The notes beneath the pieces are model-generated. The model was given only the letters and a program-made list of their open reading frames with translations, was not told where the DNA came from and did not search any database. The position numbers were made by a program, and so were the translations under genes. From Drosophila miranda (taxonomy: Eukaryota > Arthropoda > Insecta > Diptera > Drosophilidae), in NCBI RefSeq assembly GCF_003369915.1, contig NC_046674.1, forward strand, positions 22,695,657 through 22,759,656: 64,000 nucleotides of DNA, given 5' to 3'. Positions 1-12,277 of this stretch are shown one piece after another; position 1 is the stretch's first letter; each line of letters begins with the position of its first letter.

Positions 1-678
1 CCTTCCGCCTGATTGACTGGCATCGAGTTGACTTAGAACAGCTTCTCCTTCGTCTCCTTCGGCTTCTCCTTCGCCTGAATGCGCTTCCTTATTGGCCAGA
101 GTCCCTCTGGCCGCCCTCTGGCCTCTTGGCAGTGGTTGCGTAAACTAATTTTCCGTGTCGTCACTCGATTGTTTTAAAAGCCAACTCTGTTGAGATCCGC
201 ATTCCGAGCCGACACACGGACGGAGGACACAACGTATAACATTTGAAAGCCCGGCCATTAGCCACGTTGCTGCTGATTGCTGGACAAACGCTTCGGGGGC
301 GGCTCATCCGACTGTCAGCCAACTGCTGACGCCTAATGCAGTTTATGTGTAGCACGTCCTGACGTACTCCTGGACGGACATTCCCATCCCCATCCCCATC
401 CCCAGCCACAACCACATTCTGCCAGGCAAAACATACGTTCGGGTCGGAGCTCAGCACGAGAGACACTTTCCAGTGCATTTGTACCGCAGACGAGTACACT
501 GAGAGCTATTCGGGGCGAACGATTGGGGATCATAGATCGTGAATCGGGACTGCACACTAGATCTAATGAATACTCTCCCTAAAGACTGCATTTGTGGGAG
601 AACCTTCTGATATTATGATTCAATGCAGATGCAATCCCTGGAGAGATCCTTAGGCAGTGGATTTCGACAGTAATATGA

Positions 679-930
679 AAATATTTAAAGGAAATATATT
701 TTAATATTTAAATTAAAAAACTTTTAAATTAAATTAATATTTAAATGAAATAGATTTTTATATTTAAATGAAATATATTTTAATATTTAAATTAACTAGC
801 TTCTATTTATATATATTTTAATATTTAAATAAAATATATATTTTAATATTTAATTTAAATATATTTTTATATTTCAATGAAATATATTTTAATATTTAAA
901 TAAAATATATTTGAATATTTTAACTAAATA
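679..930. repeat. AT-rich diverged minisatellite
   Basis: Blocks of the form AATATATTTTAATATTTAAA recur at least seven times over about 250 bp with variable AT-only spacers. The whole tract is nearly free of G and C. Units are diverged, so the copy number is approximate. Confidence 0.75.
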
Positions 931-2402
931 AAATTAACATGTTTAATAAGCTATAAATGTTATATATATATTGTTATTATAATATTTTTTACAGTGTTTC
1001 TTTTTTTGATTAAATATGGGCCGTACTAAAAAGACCTTTTAATACATTTATTTATGTATATATTTGTATATAAAAACGGAATATTTAATACATTTATGTA
1101 GGAGTATGTATGTAATTAGGAGTGCTTCTTTTTTTTAAATCCATTGCTTTATTTAGTATGAATTAATTATTAATTATAGTGTAAGCTTCCGTCGAATGAT
1201 AGTATTTGCATGGGAATCTTTCGAATAAATTTGCGCTAATTTGTCTCCACTTCACATTGATTTATTCCTGATCCTGAATAATATCAAAAGAGATAAAGGA
1301 TATTATACCATATTTATAACGAGAAACTCGTGTAGTACTCCTATGTCTGTAGATATTTTACCCAATGCTCCGCCTAGAAATTCAGAAACAGAGAAAAACT
1401 CTCAATATTAACAATCAGATCGGAATCGGATCCATGCTTAAGCGATTACTAGAGTGTTTCATGGGGTTAACGAATCTAACGATTGCTGGCAGGCAGATCA
1501 GCGATTGAGAACTCTCTTTCAGGCCTCCTCCTCAGAGAGCGAAGCAGGAGAGACAAAGCAAACACGAAGATCAATTTAGTGATAAGGCAACGTCGTCCGC
1601 TGTGGTGAGGACCATCCGCACGAGCTCTCTCTCAGCTCTCAGAGACGTTTGCAGGCAGGCTGACAGACGGATGGTCCTCGAAAGAGAGCAGATGTGGTGA
1701 CGACTGCCGCAGCCTGACAGAATTCGCATTCGTAATCGGAATTTCGTACAAAGACTGCAGCAGTCACGAGTGGAAAGAACTTAGGAACTACGAGAAGCGA
1801 TTTTCGTTGTAGATTTTGGATATAATTTTCATCAGAGAGCCAGAAATGTGCCAGAAATATTCTATCGAAATGCTATCGAAATTTATGCCACAGGAGCGTC
1901 TCTGGCTGCACAAATGAAGCACTTGAAATGTATGTATTTTGTAGTCGTTGTTAAATTGTTGCCACTGACACTGCCACAATCCGAAAGACAAATGCCACTA
2001 AATAGAAAGGTCATTAAGCGGAAGTTGAAGTGAACTGAAATCTATTATTAATTCCATTCAATTTCTTGAGCTCAAATCTCCCATCAATGCCCGGAGGAGG
2101 TCTTAACAGAGCCTACCTCCCTCCCTTTCCTCCCTGTCTGTAAAGCCTTAAACCACAAATAAGGACACATTGTCGAGCATCGGAGTCTGTGTGTCTCTAA
2201 GCCTGCGTGCCTGCGTGCGTGTGTGGGAGACTCCTTGCCACAGACATTTCCGCAATGTACACGACTATTTTGACTTGAGGCATTTACAAAATGATGGATA
2301 ATGGCATTGAGTTGCGGAGAACCGATTCCCTCGGTGTCAGAGCAGAGCCTTAAATAGTTGCATCAATTAAATTGCCAGTCACTGCAGGGGAGACGTCTCT
2401 GC

Positions 2403-2439
<37 letters not shown>

Positions 2440-2440
2440 T
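2403..2440. repeat. CT microsatellite
   Basis: A run of CT dinucleotides is interrupted once by GTCT. Read on the minus strand it is a GAGA tract, the binding sequence of GAGA factor. A regulatory role is only inferred. Confidence 0.85.
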
Positions 2441-2712
2441 GTGTGCCGTCGTGTGTGCATTATAAATGATTTGTGTGCGTGGCCTTTGCGTGTTCATTTG
2501 AGGGTCCAAAATGGCGGCTGGGGGACGTTTATGGGTCAACTGTTGTGACCTCATTCCCCATACCGCCTCCACTTGAAACTTCGATTGCAGGCAGGGCTTT
2601 GCTAATTTTCATTGCCCCGCCGTGCAGTTGCTGTTGCAGTTGCAGTTGCAGCTGCAGTGAGTGGCATGCCTCCTCTTAAATATTCATGGGCCAAAGTTTA
2701 AGTCGAATCAGG

Positions 2713-2732
2713 CACACACACACACACACACA
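2713..2732. repeat. CA microsatellite, ten units
   Basis: An uninterrupted (CA)10 tract, followed by a purine-rich G tract. Confidence 0.9.
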
Positions 2733-2826
2733 GAGGGGAGGGGGAGGAGGAGACAGGCAGCGCTTTTATCAATTATCAATTAACCTAAATTTCAGCCTTT
2801 ACGATTTTGGCACGACCAAATGACAG

Positions 2827-2846
2827 TCTCTCTCTCTCTCTCTCTC
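2827..2846. repeat. TC microsatellite next to a 7-bp array
   Basis: A TC dinucleotide run that is followed within 10 bp by the heptamer array at 2853. Confidence 0.8.
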
Positions 2847-2852
2847 GCTCTC

Positions 2853-2908
2853 TGCCACGTGCCACGTGCCCCTGGCCCCTGGCCCCTGCCACCTGCCACC
2901 TGCCAGGT
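2853..2908. repeat. 7-bp tandem array, eight units
   Basis: Eight consecutive heptamers in perfect register. Two are TGCCACG, then TGCCCCT, two GGCCCCT, two GCCACCT and a final GCCAGGT. Neighbouring units are identical in pairs, as expected from stepwise duplication. Confidence 0.8.
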
Positions 2909-3302
2909 GAAGTGCATACGGAGCAAGATGAGAGCATTTTTCAAATGAAACCCGACAGACAGCCTTGCCTCTCCTACTCGCGGGATTGTCTCCGCATCGC
3001 AGGCGTCTGATTGTATGATTAGTCCTCGTCGTCGTCCTCATCGTCCTCGTCCTCATCGTCGTCGCCGTATAAGAGCATTTTGCAAATTGGAAACGTGGTT
3101 AGCCGAAATAATGGGATAGTGCCATAGAGAGAGTGCCGGATGGCCGGACAGAGACTGTTCTGGTAGTAGTTGTGGGTAAAAAGGACTCTCGTCGGGAACT
3201 GCTTGTCGACGACCCTTGACAATAATCACTTTCATTACTGTAAAATGTCAACAGTGTCAACAGCAGGGTGACAATCCTTGAGGACCCTTGCCGCTACCCT
3301 TG

Positions 3303-3316
3303 CCCCCCCCCCCCCC
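3303..3316. repeat. C14 homopolymer
   Basis: An uninterrupted run of 14 C. Length in the assembly may be unreliable. Confidence 0.9.
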
Positions 3317-6300
3317 TGCCACCACTTGTGCCTGCCCCAGCCGAAATTTGATGATGCTGCAACACACACACACAGCAGCCAAATCTTGAACAAACAAGCA
3401 GGGATGAGAGCTGAACGCTTTCAAGGCGAAACATTCGACAGGAGGAGCAGCAGCAGGAGCTCCTCGACTCGACTCGATTCCCAGTTGTGCGGGCGGGCGC
3501 ACCCCCGGGGCGGCATTTTGCAGCTACTTGCAGCTAGGATAGCAGGCGTATCCTTTGGCTATGGCCAAAAGTAGCGACATCTAGAAGACGTGCATTTGCT
3601 CAAGTGGAAATGAATTGAACTCGGGCAGCAGAGACAGCGGCAGCGGCAGAGACAGAGACAGCGGCAGAGACAGCGACAGCGACTGAATGGCAGAATGCAA
3701 TCTCATTCTCTTGTCAACTTAACCTCGCCTCGACTGAAGGAGCCGCCTCGAGGATGCCATCGACTGCTGCTGCTGTGCCATTTGTTGTCTCTACCATTCC
3801 CATTCCCATTCCCATTCCCGTGCTGTGTCGCCTGCCATTGTCCTCCAAGGAGGTGGAGGTGGAGGTGGCGGCGGTGCTGGTGACATCCACAGTCATTTCG
3901 AGACGACGTTGCACAGTGGGTGCGCCATTAAACTGATGGCAAATCGAGTAAATTCTTGCCCCATTGTTCGCCTGAGTCTCTGCCTCGCAAACAAGTTCAT
4001 AAAACTGTTTTTATTCAGCTCAGAGTCGCCATCGAAGGGAATTGTAGCCGCCAGGATGCCATATGTATGACCACTGTTCGGGGCTATCCTTCTGCCGCTG
4101 CTCCTCCTCCTCCTCCTCCCCTGGCTGCTGCTCGATTTTTATTTTAAACAATGGCTTGAGCATTTTTGATTGTCAAATGTTTGCAGAGATAACATTTACC
4201 ATGGCGGATTTTCACTGAAGTGCTAGATGGCGTCCTGTTGGCTCCTTGGGTGCCGTAAGCGCGACTGAGCTGGCTGCCTTCCTGCCACCCTGCAACATGG
4301 TGGGTGGTTTGGCTGGTGCCTGGCTGGAGCATCAATTCGTAATGATCTTATAAGTGCTTGTATTGTGCTACCGTCTCGTCTGAGTCCCTCCTCCAGCTTC
4401 CTGTGTGTGTGCGGTTTATAAACAAATGTCTCGGCGAAAGTTTCCGCCAGTCAATTAAATGGCAATTAGAGAACGGAACGGAGTTGGGGACGCCATTGTG
4501 TTTGCAAACTCCAAAACCAAGGCGGGAGAGCGCTCTATGCTCTTCAATTAAATTCCAATTTGCTCGCGGAAGTGCTTAATTACTGGTTTATTAGCCAAAA
4601 GACAGAGAGAGCGCTTTCCCTGTCAGGGAGATGCCTGACATCCCGATATCCCGACATCCCGATATCCTGATATCCTGATATCCGATTCTGTAAGCTGACA
4701 AACAATTTCCCGACCAGCCCCGAGAGTTGATCGATAGTTGGCTATTAATTGAATAGCACTCTGTGGCCGGACGATGCTTAACTTTCTATGCCACATCAGA
4801 GTGCGGCATCGCATAGCATGGAGATGACACATTGTCGGGCGGGGCAGGGGCAGGGGCAGGGCAGGGCAGGACTGGGCACTGGATGTTGCCTACTTTTCGG
4901 ATCTCTATGTTCCCTATTTTCGTAACGTATGGCATGGGCTTTTATGGGGATGTCCTGCCCAGTCCTGTTCGTAATTTTGCTGTGCATTTTACGCTAATTG
5001 AAATCGCAATCGAATTACATGGCTACTGCGCTCCGCCCCTGCCCCCAACACCCCTCCACCCCTCCCCACCGTTCCCTTTGACCGGAACGTGGCATGGACA
5101 GAGTTTACGAGGCATAAAAGCCAATGAAAATATAATCACATTTATGCAGTTTTTATGTGCCAGCAATGTAAATATTTTCGCTGTAAACATGTGCGGAGAG
5201 TGAGTGAGTGAATGAGTGAATGAATGGCGACGGCTGAATGGCTGGCACACTGTGGAGTAGTGGGGCTGGTGGGGCTGTGGGGCTGGTGGGGTGGCGGCTT
5301 ATGACTGCTGCCCGTCACCGACAGGCCGTCGGGCATGGATGAGTAACCATGACGTTGCACAAATAAAAGATACAGACAAACAAATACAGCATTCAGGACA
5401 TACAGGACACACAGGACACACAGGACATACAGCACACAGTACAGGGACACATGGCATAATGTCTGGGCAGTGTGCGGCAAGAGTTCGGTCTGCTCTTGTC
5501 CTTTCCTGCTGCAGAGCCGAGTCCTTCTCTCCCTCTCTTTGGCTGTGCTCGAAATTCGATTCCATTTCGGGTTCATTGAATTTGCTGTGATTTCTTGTTT
5601 TTGCATTAATAGAGCCTGGCGGGAAAACGGATTCAAGTGAGAATTCAATAGCTCCAAATATCACCATAAGACCATAAGATACCCCGTGCTGGAACCCAAA
5701 CTTTAATTTTATTTATTTATCAAATTGCGGAGAATACCAGAGAGTATTTTAATATAACGATTCTGTTGAAAATATTAATACCTGATTGAGATTTTCGGTT
5801 TTCGATGAATTTATTTATTTTATTATAATAAGGATTGTATTTTGTATTTTTGATTATGATATAATATCACTGATATAAATTATGTTGTTTTCTGTTACTG
5901 TTGGAAAAACGTATTCAACAGTCACAGATAAATTGCGATAATTGTGATAATAAAATAATACAAAATATTAAAAAAATTGAGTCAACAAAGTCGAAGAATT
6001 TGGTTTAATTATCTGATCCTCTTAAATCATCCTGTTGGGTCAATTTTCGATAGATTGCTTAAAATTGTGGGCATAAGGGTATACAAATTTAACAAAAATC
6101 TAGTCTAGTCAATAAATACAATACAATGACAATAAATAAAATATATTTGCAAAGATATTGGTGTTAATTCTTATATGTAGTCTCAGGAACATTGCCATGT
6201 CAGAGGCACAGGGACAGGGTGCTCGTCTTCTTGCGTTTTTGTTGTGCGGTTGTGTTTTTCTTGTTGTGCCAGCCTCTCATAGCTCTTAGCATCATCCAAT

Positions 6301-6401
6301 GCCCACCTTCATCAATTCCCTTTCGATCTTGCCCTCTTTATCACTCAGAGACAACAACATCACCGCGCCACACTCTGCTGAGACGAGGCGTTCTCGCTAT
6401 C

Positions 6402-6505
6402 AAGCCTCGCTCTTAAGCTTCGCTCTTAAGCTTCGCTCTTAAGCTCCGCTCTTAAGCCTCGCTCCCAAGCTTCGCTCTCAACGCTTGCGCCCAAGCCTCG
6501 CTCTT
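6402..6505. repeat. 13-bp tandem array, eight units in register
   Basis: Eight units of exactly 13 bp with consensus AAGCTTCGCTCTT cover 6402-6505 without a single indel. Central units are identical and outer units carry one to several substitutions. Confidence 0.92.
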
Positions 6506-7364
6506 AGAAGCAGAAAATGCGAATTGAAGGAATAATAGACAACTCTACTGCATAGTTTCTGTCCCTCTTTATTGTTCTTCCTTCTCATTGCCATGCCATT
6601 CCGACTCACGAAGGCTACGGCACCTTCCGTGCCAGACGAGTGAGACCCTCCGCTAGATCTCTGCCAGTTTTTTTTTTTCTTTCTTTGCAATGCTAAATGC
6701 GCAGATCGCAAACGAAGAAAACGCAGTCCATGCGACGCCTGCGGTGTGCGGAGTGAGTGAGAGAGAAGCAAAGCTAAATTCGAGCGTGTGTGTGTGTGTG
6801 TGTGGGTGTGTGCAGAAATAGAAAGAAGCGATAAGAAACGAGTGAACGGAGCTGCTGGCAGAGTCGATCTGTCTGCTACCTGCTGCCCTGCCGAGCCCAT
6901 GTACCCATCCACTCGTACGAGTGCGGGGTATGAAGCGAAAATTGAAGCGTGAAATTTATGAAATCCAAATAAACGTACATATATATTTATGTGTGGATAT
7001 TTGTATGCGTATTGTGCATGTGCGGGAGTGCCAGTGTGTGGTGATGTGTCCGTTTACAGGATGCGCATAAATGTATTTTTGATTTAATTGCATTTTCTGC
7101 TTGAATTACCATCGACACTCATTCGCCGACGCGACGTCCTTCGATTGCCGTCACCCTAGCGATTACGTAATTTAATAGTTTTTTTCTCTATTTTTTTTTT
7201 TTGTTTGTACATGGGAAAATAATTGGTTTTTAGGATACTACGAATAGTATTGCTCCGCAGCTGTTGCATTATTAATGTCGGTGAAGAGCGCACCGTTTCC
7301 GGGCATGTCCTGGGCCACGGAATTAATAGCATAACATTTGGGCGGAAACGCGGATGGAATTCTT

Positions 7365-7390
7365 CACACACACACACACACACACACACA
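7365..7390. repeat. CA microsatellite, thirteen units
   Basis: An uninterrupted (CA)13 tract about 150 bp before the candidate UTR exon at 7543. Confidence 0.9.
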
Positions 7391-7542
7391 TATCCATGAT
7401 AAATGATATGCAATACATACATATGTATGTAGTAGTAGTAGAATCCTCGCATGTTGACGTCACGTTTCGATCATTAATTATTTGGAAACTCATTTTATCT
7501 CTCTCTCTCACTCTCACTCTCTCTTTTTGTCTCTATTTGCAG

Positions 7543-7572
7543 TTCAGCGAGCAGACCGCGAGCGGACACAAG
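7543..7572 (+). other. Candidate 30-nt 5' UTR micro-exon of app
   Basis: A strong acceptor (long pyrimidine tract, then ATTTGCAG) ends at 7542. A donor with AAG before GTAAAC starts at 7573. The 30 bases between contain no ATG, so they would only extend a 5' leader. The orientation fits app, whose leader exon with a strong acceptor lies at 24603. I cannot show that this exon is used; it could also belong to another plus-strand transcript or be a chance pair of sites. Confidence 0.4.
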
Positions 7573-10500
7573 GTAAACCATATCCCCATTTGTATTTATG
7601 GCGGGGCTGTCAGACGTGTCGAATGGCGACAAGCTGGAAGCCCCAACCATAGCCGAGACACACGTCACACACGGAGTGGGGGGATCTAATCTGTCCCCCC
7701 CAGGGCAGAAGCGATTAGTCGAAAGGGAGCAGCGGGAGACCTGACTTGTGTCGCCTGACCCCTGACCTCAGCCAACTGTAAGCCACTGGCAAAGTATAAC
7801 TTTAGCCCGAAAACTGACAACCGCAACGACCAAAAGTGTCGTAAATCCATAAATCCATAACCAAGCGTCAACAGCAAACAGCAAACATTCTGTTGGACAT
7901 GGTGGAAGGGGGAGTGGAGGGGGGGGGGAGTGGCTTTTGGAGTGTCGGGAGGCTTTGGCGGCCAATGAACTAAATAACCCCCCCCGCCACCCCCGGGATC
8001 CTGGGCTCCTCTCGTGTCAACCGCAGTCGCAGAAGCGGAGCATATTGACGATGACACTCGAATCTCGTCCCGCGTCTGATAAAATGAAGTATTTTCCCTC
8101 CGCAGTTGCCGCGCGTGTGTGGGGGGTGGGGGGGGGGGGGGAAACAAAACACTTTTCTGTAAAACAAAAACAACGGGCGAAAGGGACTTACAACGACAAC
8201 AATATTGTTTGTGTCGGGCGAAGTTTATCGACAAGTTGTCGTCGTCGCTGAAAACAAAAACAAAAAAAAAGGGAGGAAAAACTCCTCTGAAAACTCAGCA
8301 TAGGAAAAACAATGGGAGCATAAATTAAAGCCCATCCTCGGTGCCCATCCGTGGGCCCATAAAAAATCATAAAAATATATATTAAATTTATACGTACTTA
8401 CACATAAGATCGCCATGAATTCATAAATTCTCGCCGAACAGCCGCCACGGCCATCGCATCCGTAGAGCCACAGACGGAGTCGGAGTCGAAGGCAGACCCG
8501 GAGCCGTGGCCACAACCACAGCATAACAACGGCATTGACAGTTAAATGAATGACTCTGGCAGGGAGGCGACTCCTGCTAGAGTCCTCCTAGAGTCCTCCT
8601 AGAGTCCTGTGGCTGGTGGCTCTGGCCCCTCGTTTGGTTTTCCTACGTTTTGTTTACTTGCGTTTAATTTATGCAAATCTGTTAAAGTTTTGCCGTCATC
8701 GGAAAAGTTGCCGCTGTCAGTGAAACGTTGCATAGTTTTATGCTGCCCCTTGAGGGCGGGGGGTGATAGTTTCTACAGGGTATGCGGATAGCTGCCATCC
8801 GAATCTTGTTTGGACTTGTGGCTGTGTGGCTGTGTGGCCGTGTCGCCCTGTCGCTAATATAATAAATGAAATGGGATTCCCGGACCCGCAATCTATGCAT
8901 ATATAAGTGCGTACAATAGTTTTACCGTTGTTATAGTCCCTGACATCGGGTCCGGGCTGGAGGTGGCTCCGCCTCCGCCTCCGCCTCTGCCTGTGCTGCT
9001 CTCCGGTTCTTGGGGCAGTTTTGTGTAATGTTTTTATGCTGTTTTTGAGCTTTGTCGGAGTTCTGTTGAATGGCTTCATATTTATGCAAAGTTATGCGGC
9101 TTAACGGTATAAGTCGCTGGAAGCTGGAAGCTGGATCGTCCTTCTCGTCCTGGATGGAGGACGGACAGATCCAGTCGGAACAGGATATCGTTGAGGCTGT
9201 AATCAATGCATGGGCCAAGGGTTGAAGTTGAAGTTGGGTTTGCATACTCTCAAATGAAGCTCTGACACGCCCCCATGTGGGCTGTAGGCAGGATGACAAA
9301 CGGCTCTCCTCCGCCCCCGCCCCCCGAAATGTGGGCCTGCACCACACTGCGTATACGCAACAAAAGAGCTGCCACACAGCCCGCAGCCAGTCCAAAAGGG
9401 AGAGAGAGAGAGAGCGAGGGAGAGGGACGACCATCTGCCACTTTGGCTAATTCCAAATTATATTAAAAACTTTGGGCAGGACTCTGAAGCCTTTTCTTCT
9501 CCTTTGCCGCTTGCATTTTCATTATGCGGCGGCCCACAAAGAGGCAGAAGCAGCGCGGTCCTGGCCAAAAGGATGAATATGAAAGACCGCTTACAAGCAC
9601 TGCCATGAATGGTTGGATGCCCTCCAACTATTGTCCGCGGGCTGCCTGCCGCTTGTTGCTCCACAGCCACTGCCCCGCCCCGCCCTGCCGTGCCCCATTT
9701 ATGAGGGCGTGCCCCGTGCTGTAATCCTCGGCCTAGCTTGCAACGAACTTCATTTTGTCGAAGGGAGGAGGGAGGCAGGACTCGCATTGATTTTCCCTCC
9801 ATCTCCGCCGCCGCCTCCAGGCAGGACCCTCTTGAGTGACCTCTTAAATTCGTTTAATTTTAGTTAGGTCGAGGCTTAGGCCCGACAGGTCTGCCGCTGC
9901 TCCGGAATTAATGGCCTGAATGGGGGGCCTGAAGTGCGCTCTAAATTTGGTCTCCTTTTTCCATCCGTTGTCCTGTCCATCGCATATTTTCCTTAATGAG
10001 TTTTGTGCCCTGCCGCTCTCGTATCAAGTGCTCTCCAGATGTAATTATGCGATTCCTGCCCATGCCACGCGCCCCTGCGCCGTGCCCCTCGAATGTCATC
10101 CATCTTTTTATGGACATTTATTTAATAAACTCCTCGCAAGGCCGTTCTCGGGCGCCATAAAAAATGCAATTAAATACTTTCGGCTATTAAAGTGCTGCGA
10201 AAATATTCACCATTCACCGCCCCCGAAATGAGGCGCATGCAACATGCAGCAACCCCTGCATATGGGGCGGTGGGGCGGCGATGGTGTGACCTAATAAAAC
10301 GAAAGAGAAAGCGAAAAGCCTGAAACGCTGATAGCCAGCGGAAGGGAAATTGGAGTGGCAATGGGAGACGATGGGTTTGACCCTGCCACTGGCGTGGGGG
10401 GGGGGGGGGTGGGGGAGGGGCAGCGGAAAGGAAAGGCAAGCGGAAACGTTGGGGCATCGCACACTTATGAGATATTAAGTTGAAAACTTTTGCCTGCCTG

Positions 10501-11625
10501 TCTGCCACTCGTTCCATTCTGCCACTGCCACTGCCCCTGCCACTGCCCCTGCCACCGCCCTTGCCACCGCCCCACTGCTGCAAGCTCAAGTTAAATTGAG
10601 CAAAATAATGCGGTCAATTTATAACGAGAGAGATAGAGAGGGCTACACACGAGGCATGCAACACCCCCCGCACAATCCGCAATCCACAGCCGACACAACC
10701 GACAACCGACAGCCCACAGCCGACCGTGTTGGGGGCAGCTTAAACAAAAGGAAGTGCCCTGGCTGCCACTTTGTCAGTTTTACTTGTTGTTTGGCCAAGA
10801 GGAAGGGGCACCCACCGAGCGAGAACCGAGGAGCCGACTCTCGGTTCCTCTCGGTTGGCTTGCTGGCGGATGCACGGACATTGTCCTGCCTGCCTGGCTG
10901 CCTGCTCCTGCCTGCCTGCTGGTGTCATTTGGCTGTCGCTTTGGTGGCACGCAAGTTTGCAAAATTATGGCATCGAGGCAGCCAGTCGGTCCAGCCCGTC
11001 CAGCCTGTCCGCCCTCCAATCTTCCAATTTATAAGGTTAAAGCCTCCCCCTCCCCCCCCTATCGCCGAAATATTCGTGGGGACTGCCACGTGGGGCTACG
11101 TGACTGCTGTGCAGGCGACTGCTGCTATTGAAAACGAAAGTGCAAGTGACTTTCTCTGCTTTCTCTGCTTTCTCTGCTTTCTCTGCGGCAAATGACCCAA
11201 TTTATGAACCGCATTCCGGTCAACGAGCCAAAGGCACACGGACTCGTGCGCCAGGACACTGGCTTATGGCTTATGTGCGACGGAAGTCCCTTCCCCCTCC
11301 CCCTCCCCTTCCCCCTCCCCTCCGGACACGGACACGTATCCGTATCCGTATCCGTATCCGTACACGAACTCGGATTAATTTCGCTTAGTGACATTCGGTT
11401 TTCACTTTTTAATGAGTTGCCCCGAGGATTGCTGCTGCCCCTCTGCTCCCGGGAGTCTGGGGAAATTGGTGGCAAATTAGAGGGAAATTCGATTGGCAAT
11501 TTGCCCCCCCCCGAGAAAGTGGGTCATGGAAGGGACTGCCGAACGCCGTCAAAGGAGTCAAAGGTGTCAAAGGAGCTCGTTCGGGAGCAGGCAAATGCAA
11601 GTGGGGGAAACTTTAATTAACAGAT
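7573..11625. other. Non-coding intronic or regulatory stretch
   Basis: No gene is supported. The stretch contains G14 runs (8128-8141, 10396-10409), GC-rich low-complexity segments, a GA-rich motif at 10626-10641, a 9-bp tandem array (11151-11186) and a GTATCC hexamer array (about 11335-11361). The longest open frames run through these repeats and look like chance. Confidence 0.55.
11151..11186. repeat. 9-bp tandem array, four perfect units
   Basis: Four identical copies of TTTCTCTGC lie directly head to tail. Confidence 0.9.
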
Positions 11626-12216
11626 TCAAGTCCTGCCGAATTTGGTCCTTAGCCACTGGCCAAAGGACTGCACGCTCTGTGTGGCCCAATTGTAGAATCG
11701 TCCCAATGCCTCCGGCCGATCAGCGCCCAGGGCCTCAGAGCCGTCCGGATGGCCAGACAGTCGGTGGCTCTCCTTCCCCGGACTCTTGATGAGGGCACGG
11801 TAGGCGGTGCTCAGCAGAATGAACTGCGCCTCGTCGCCTGTGCCGCGGACGTCCGGATGCAGGACCTTGGTGAGCTCGTGGTAGGCCTTCCTGATCTCCG
11901 CCTGCGAGCAGGACGGCTGCACCTGCAGGATCTTGTAGGGATTGAACGCATTTCTGGAGCGTGTGCGGTCGATCAGGCCCACGCCCACGATGGTCACCAT
12001 GGTCCAGGCCACGACAACGAAGAGGACCAGGGCACACGATCCGAGGACACTCCAGGCCGTGCTCCTGGCCGCCAGGGCCTTCCTGGCGGGCCTTCCTGTG
12101 GCATTGCGCGACCAACAGCCGAGCGTCGTGAACGTCAGTACGAAGACCATGGCCAACAGGACCAGCAGCAGGGACGAACCGAAGTTCTCCTCGGAATCGA
12201 ACTCTTTCCCAGACAT
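11626..12216 (-). CDS. Short Sec63-like J-domain membrane protein, nested antisense in app region
   Basis: The gene encodes 196 residues from the ATG at 12216. It has two hydrophobic segments (about 14-33 and 54-80) followed by a J domain (about 91-145) with the HPD motif at 120-122, which stimulates Hsp70 ATPase. The core around FNPYKIL and the GHPDGSEALG segment (155-164) resemble Sec63 of the ER translocon, where the J domain faces the ER lumen and recruits BiP. Unlike Sec63 (about 760 residues), this protein stops soon after the J domain and lacks the third membrane segment and the cytosolic Sec63/Brl domain. The coding part is one exon. A 53-bp 5' UTR intron (12225-12277, GTAAGT to CTCCAG) rules out the longer in-frame Met at 12273 and fixes the start. 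It is likely a truncated duplicate of Sec63, or another ER J protein. The parent assignment is inferred from motifs alone. Confidence 0.85.
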   Translation of the reverse strand: MSGKEFDSEENFGSSLLLVLLAMVFVLTFTTLGCWSRNATGRPARKALAARSTAWSVLGSCALVLFVVVAWTMVTIVGVGLIDRTRSRNAFNPYKILQVQPSCSQAEIRKAYHELTKVLHPDVRGTGDEAQFILLSTAYRALIKSPGKESHRLSGHPDGSEALGADRPEALGRFYNWATQSVQSFGQWLRTKFGRT

Positions 12217-12224
12217 GGGTCTTC

Positions 12225-12277
12225 CTGGAGGACAAACACGGGTATTATGCGATCGACTATCCACACATTTCACTTAC
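12225..12277 (-). other. 5' UTR intron of the Sec63-like gene
   Basis: On the minus strand, GTAAGT at 12277 and a pyrimidine-rich acceptor ending CTCCAG at 12225 bound a 53-bp interval, normal for a fly short intron. It ends 8 bases before the ATG. Confidence 0.65.

Larger units (their letters stand above)
1..7542. other. Non-coding region, upstream sequence or 5' intron of app
   Basis: I find no convincing protein-coding gene here. Open frames are short, lack codon bias and mostly run through simple repeats. The stretch holds an AT-rich minisatellite (about 679-930), CT and CA microsatellites, a 7-bp tandem array (2853-2908), a C run (3303-3316), a 13-bp tandem array (6402-6505) and GT/CA tracts near 6786 and 7365. 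GC content swings from very AT-rich (680-1200, 5690-6180) to GC-rich. The character is that of a long Drosophila intron or intergenic regulatory region. It lies upstream of the first app exon I can support, so it may be app intron 1. Confidence 0.55.

Noticed and set aside
12217..12273. Upstream Met at 12273 for the Sec63-like gene
   Set aside because: It lies inside a likely 53-bp UTR intron with good GT-AG sites; the ATG at 12216 directly follows the acceptor.
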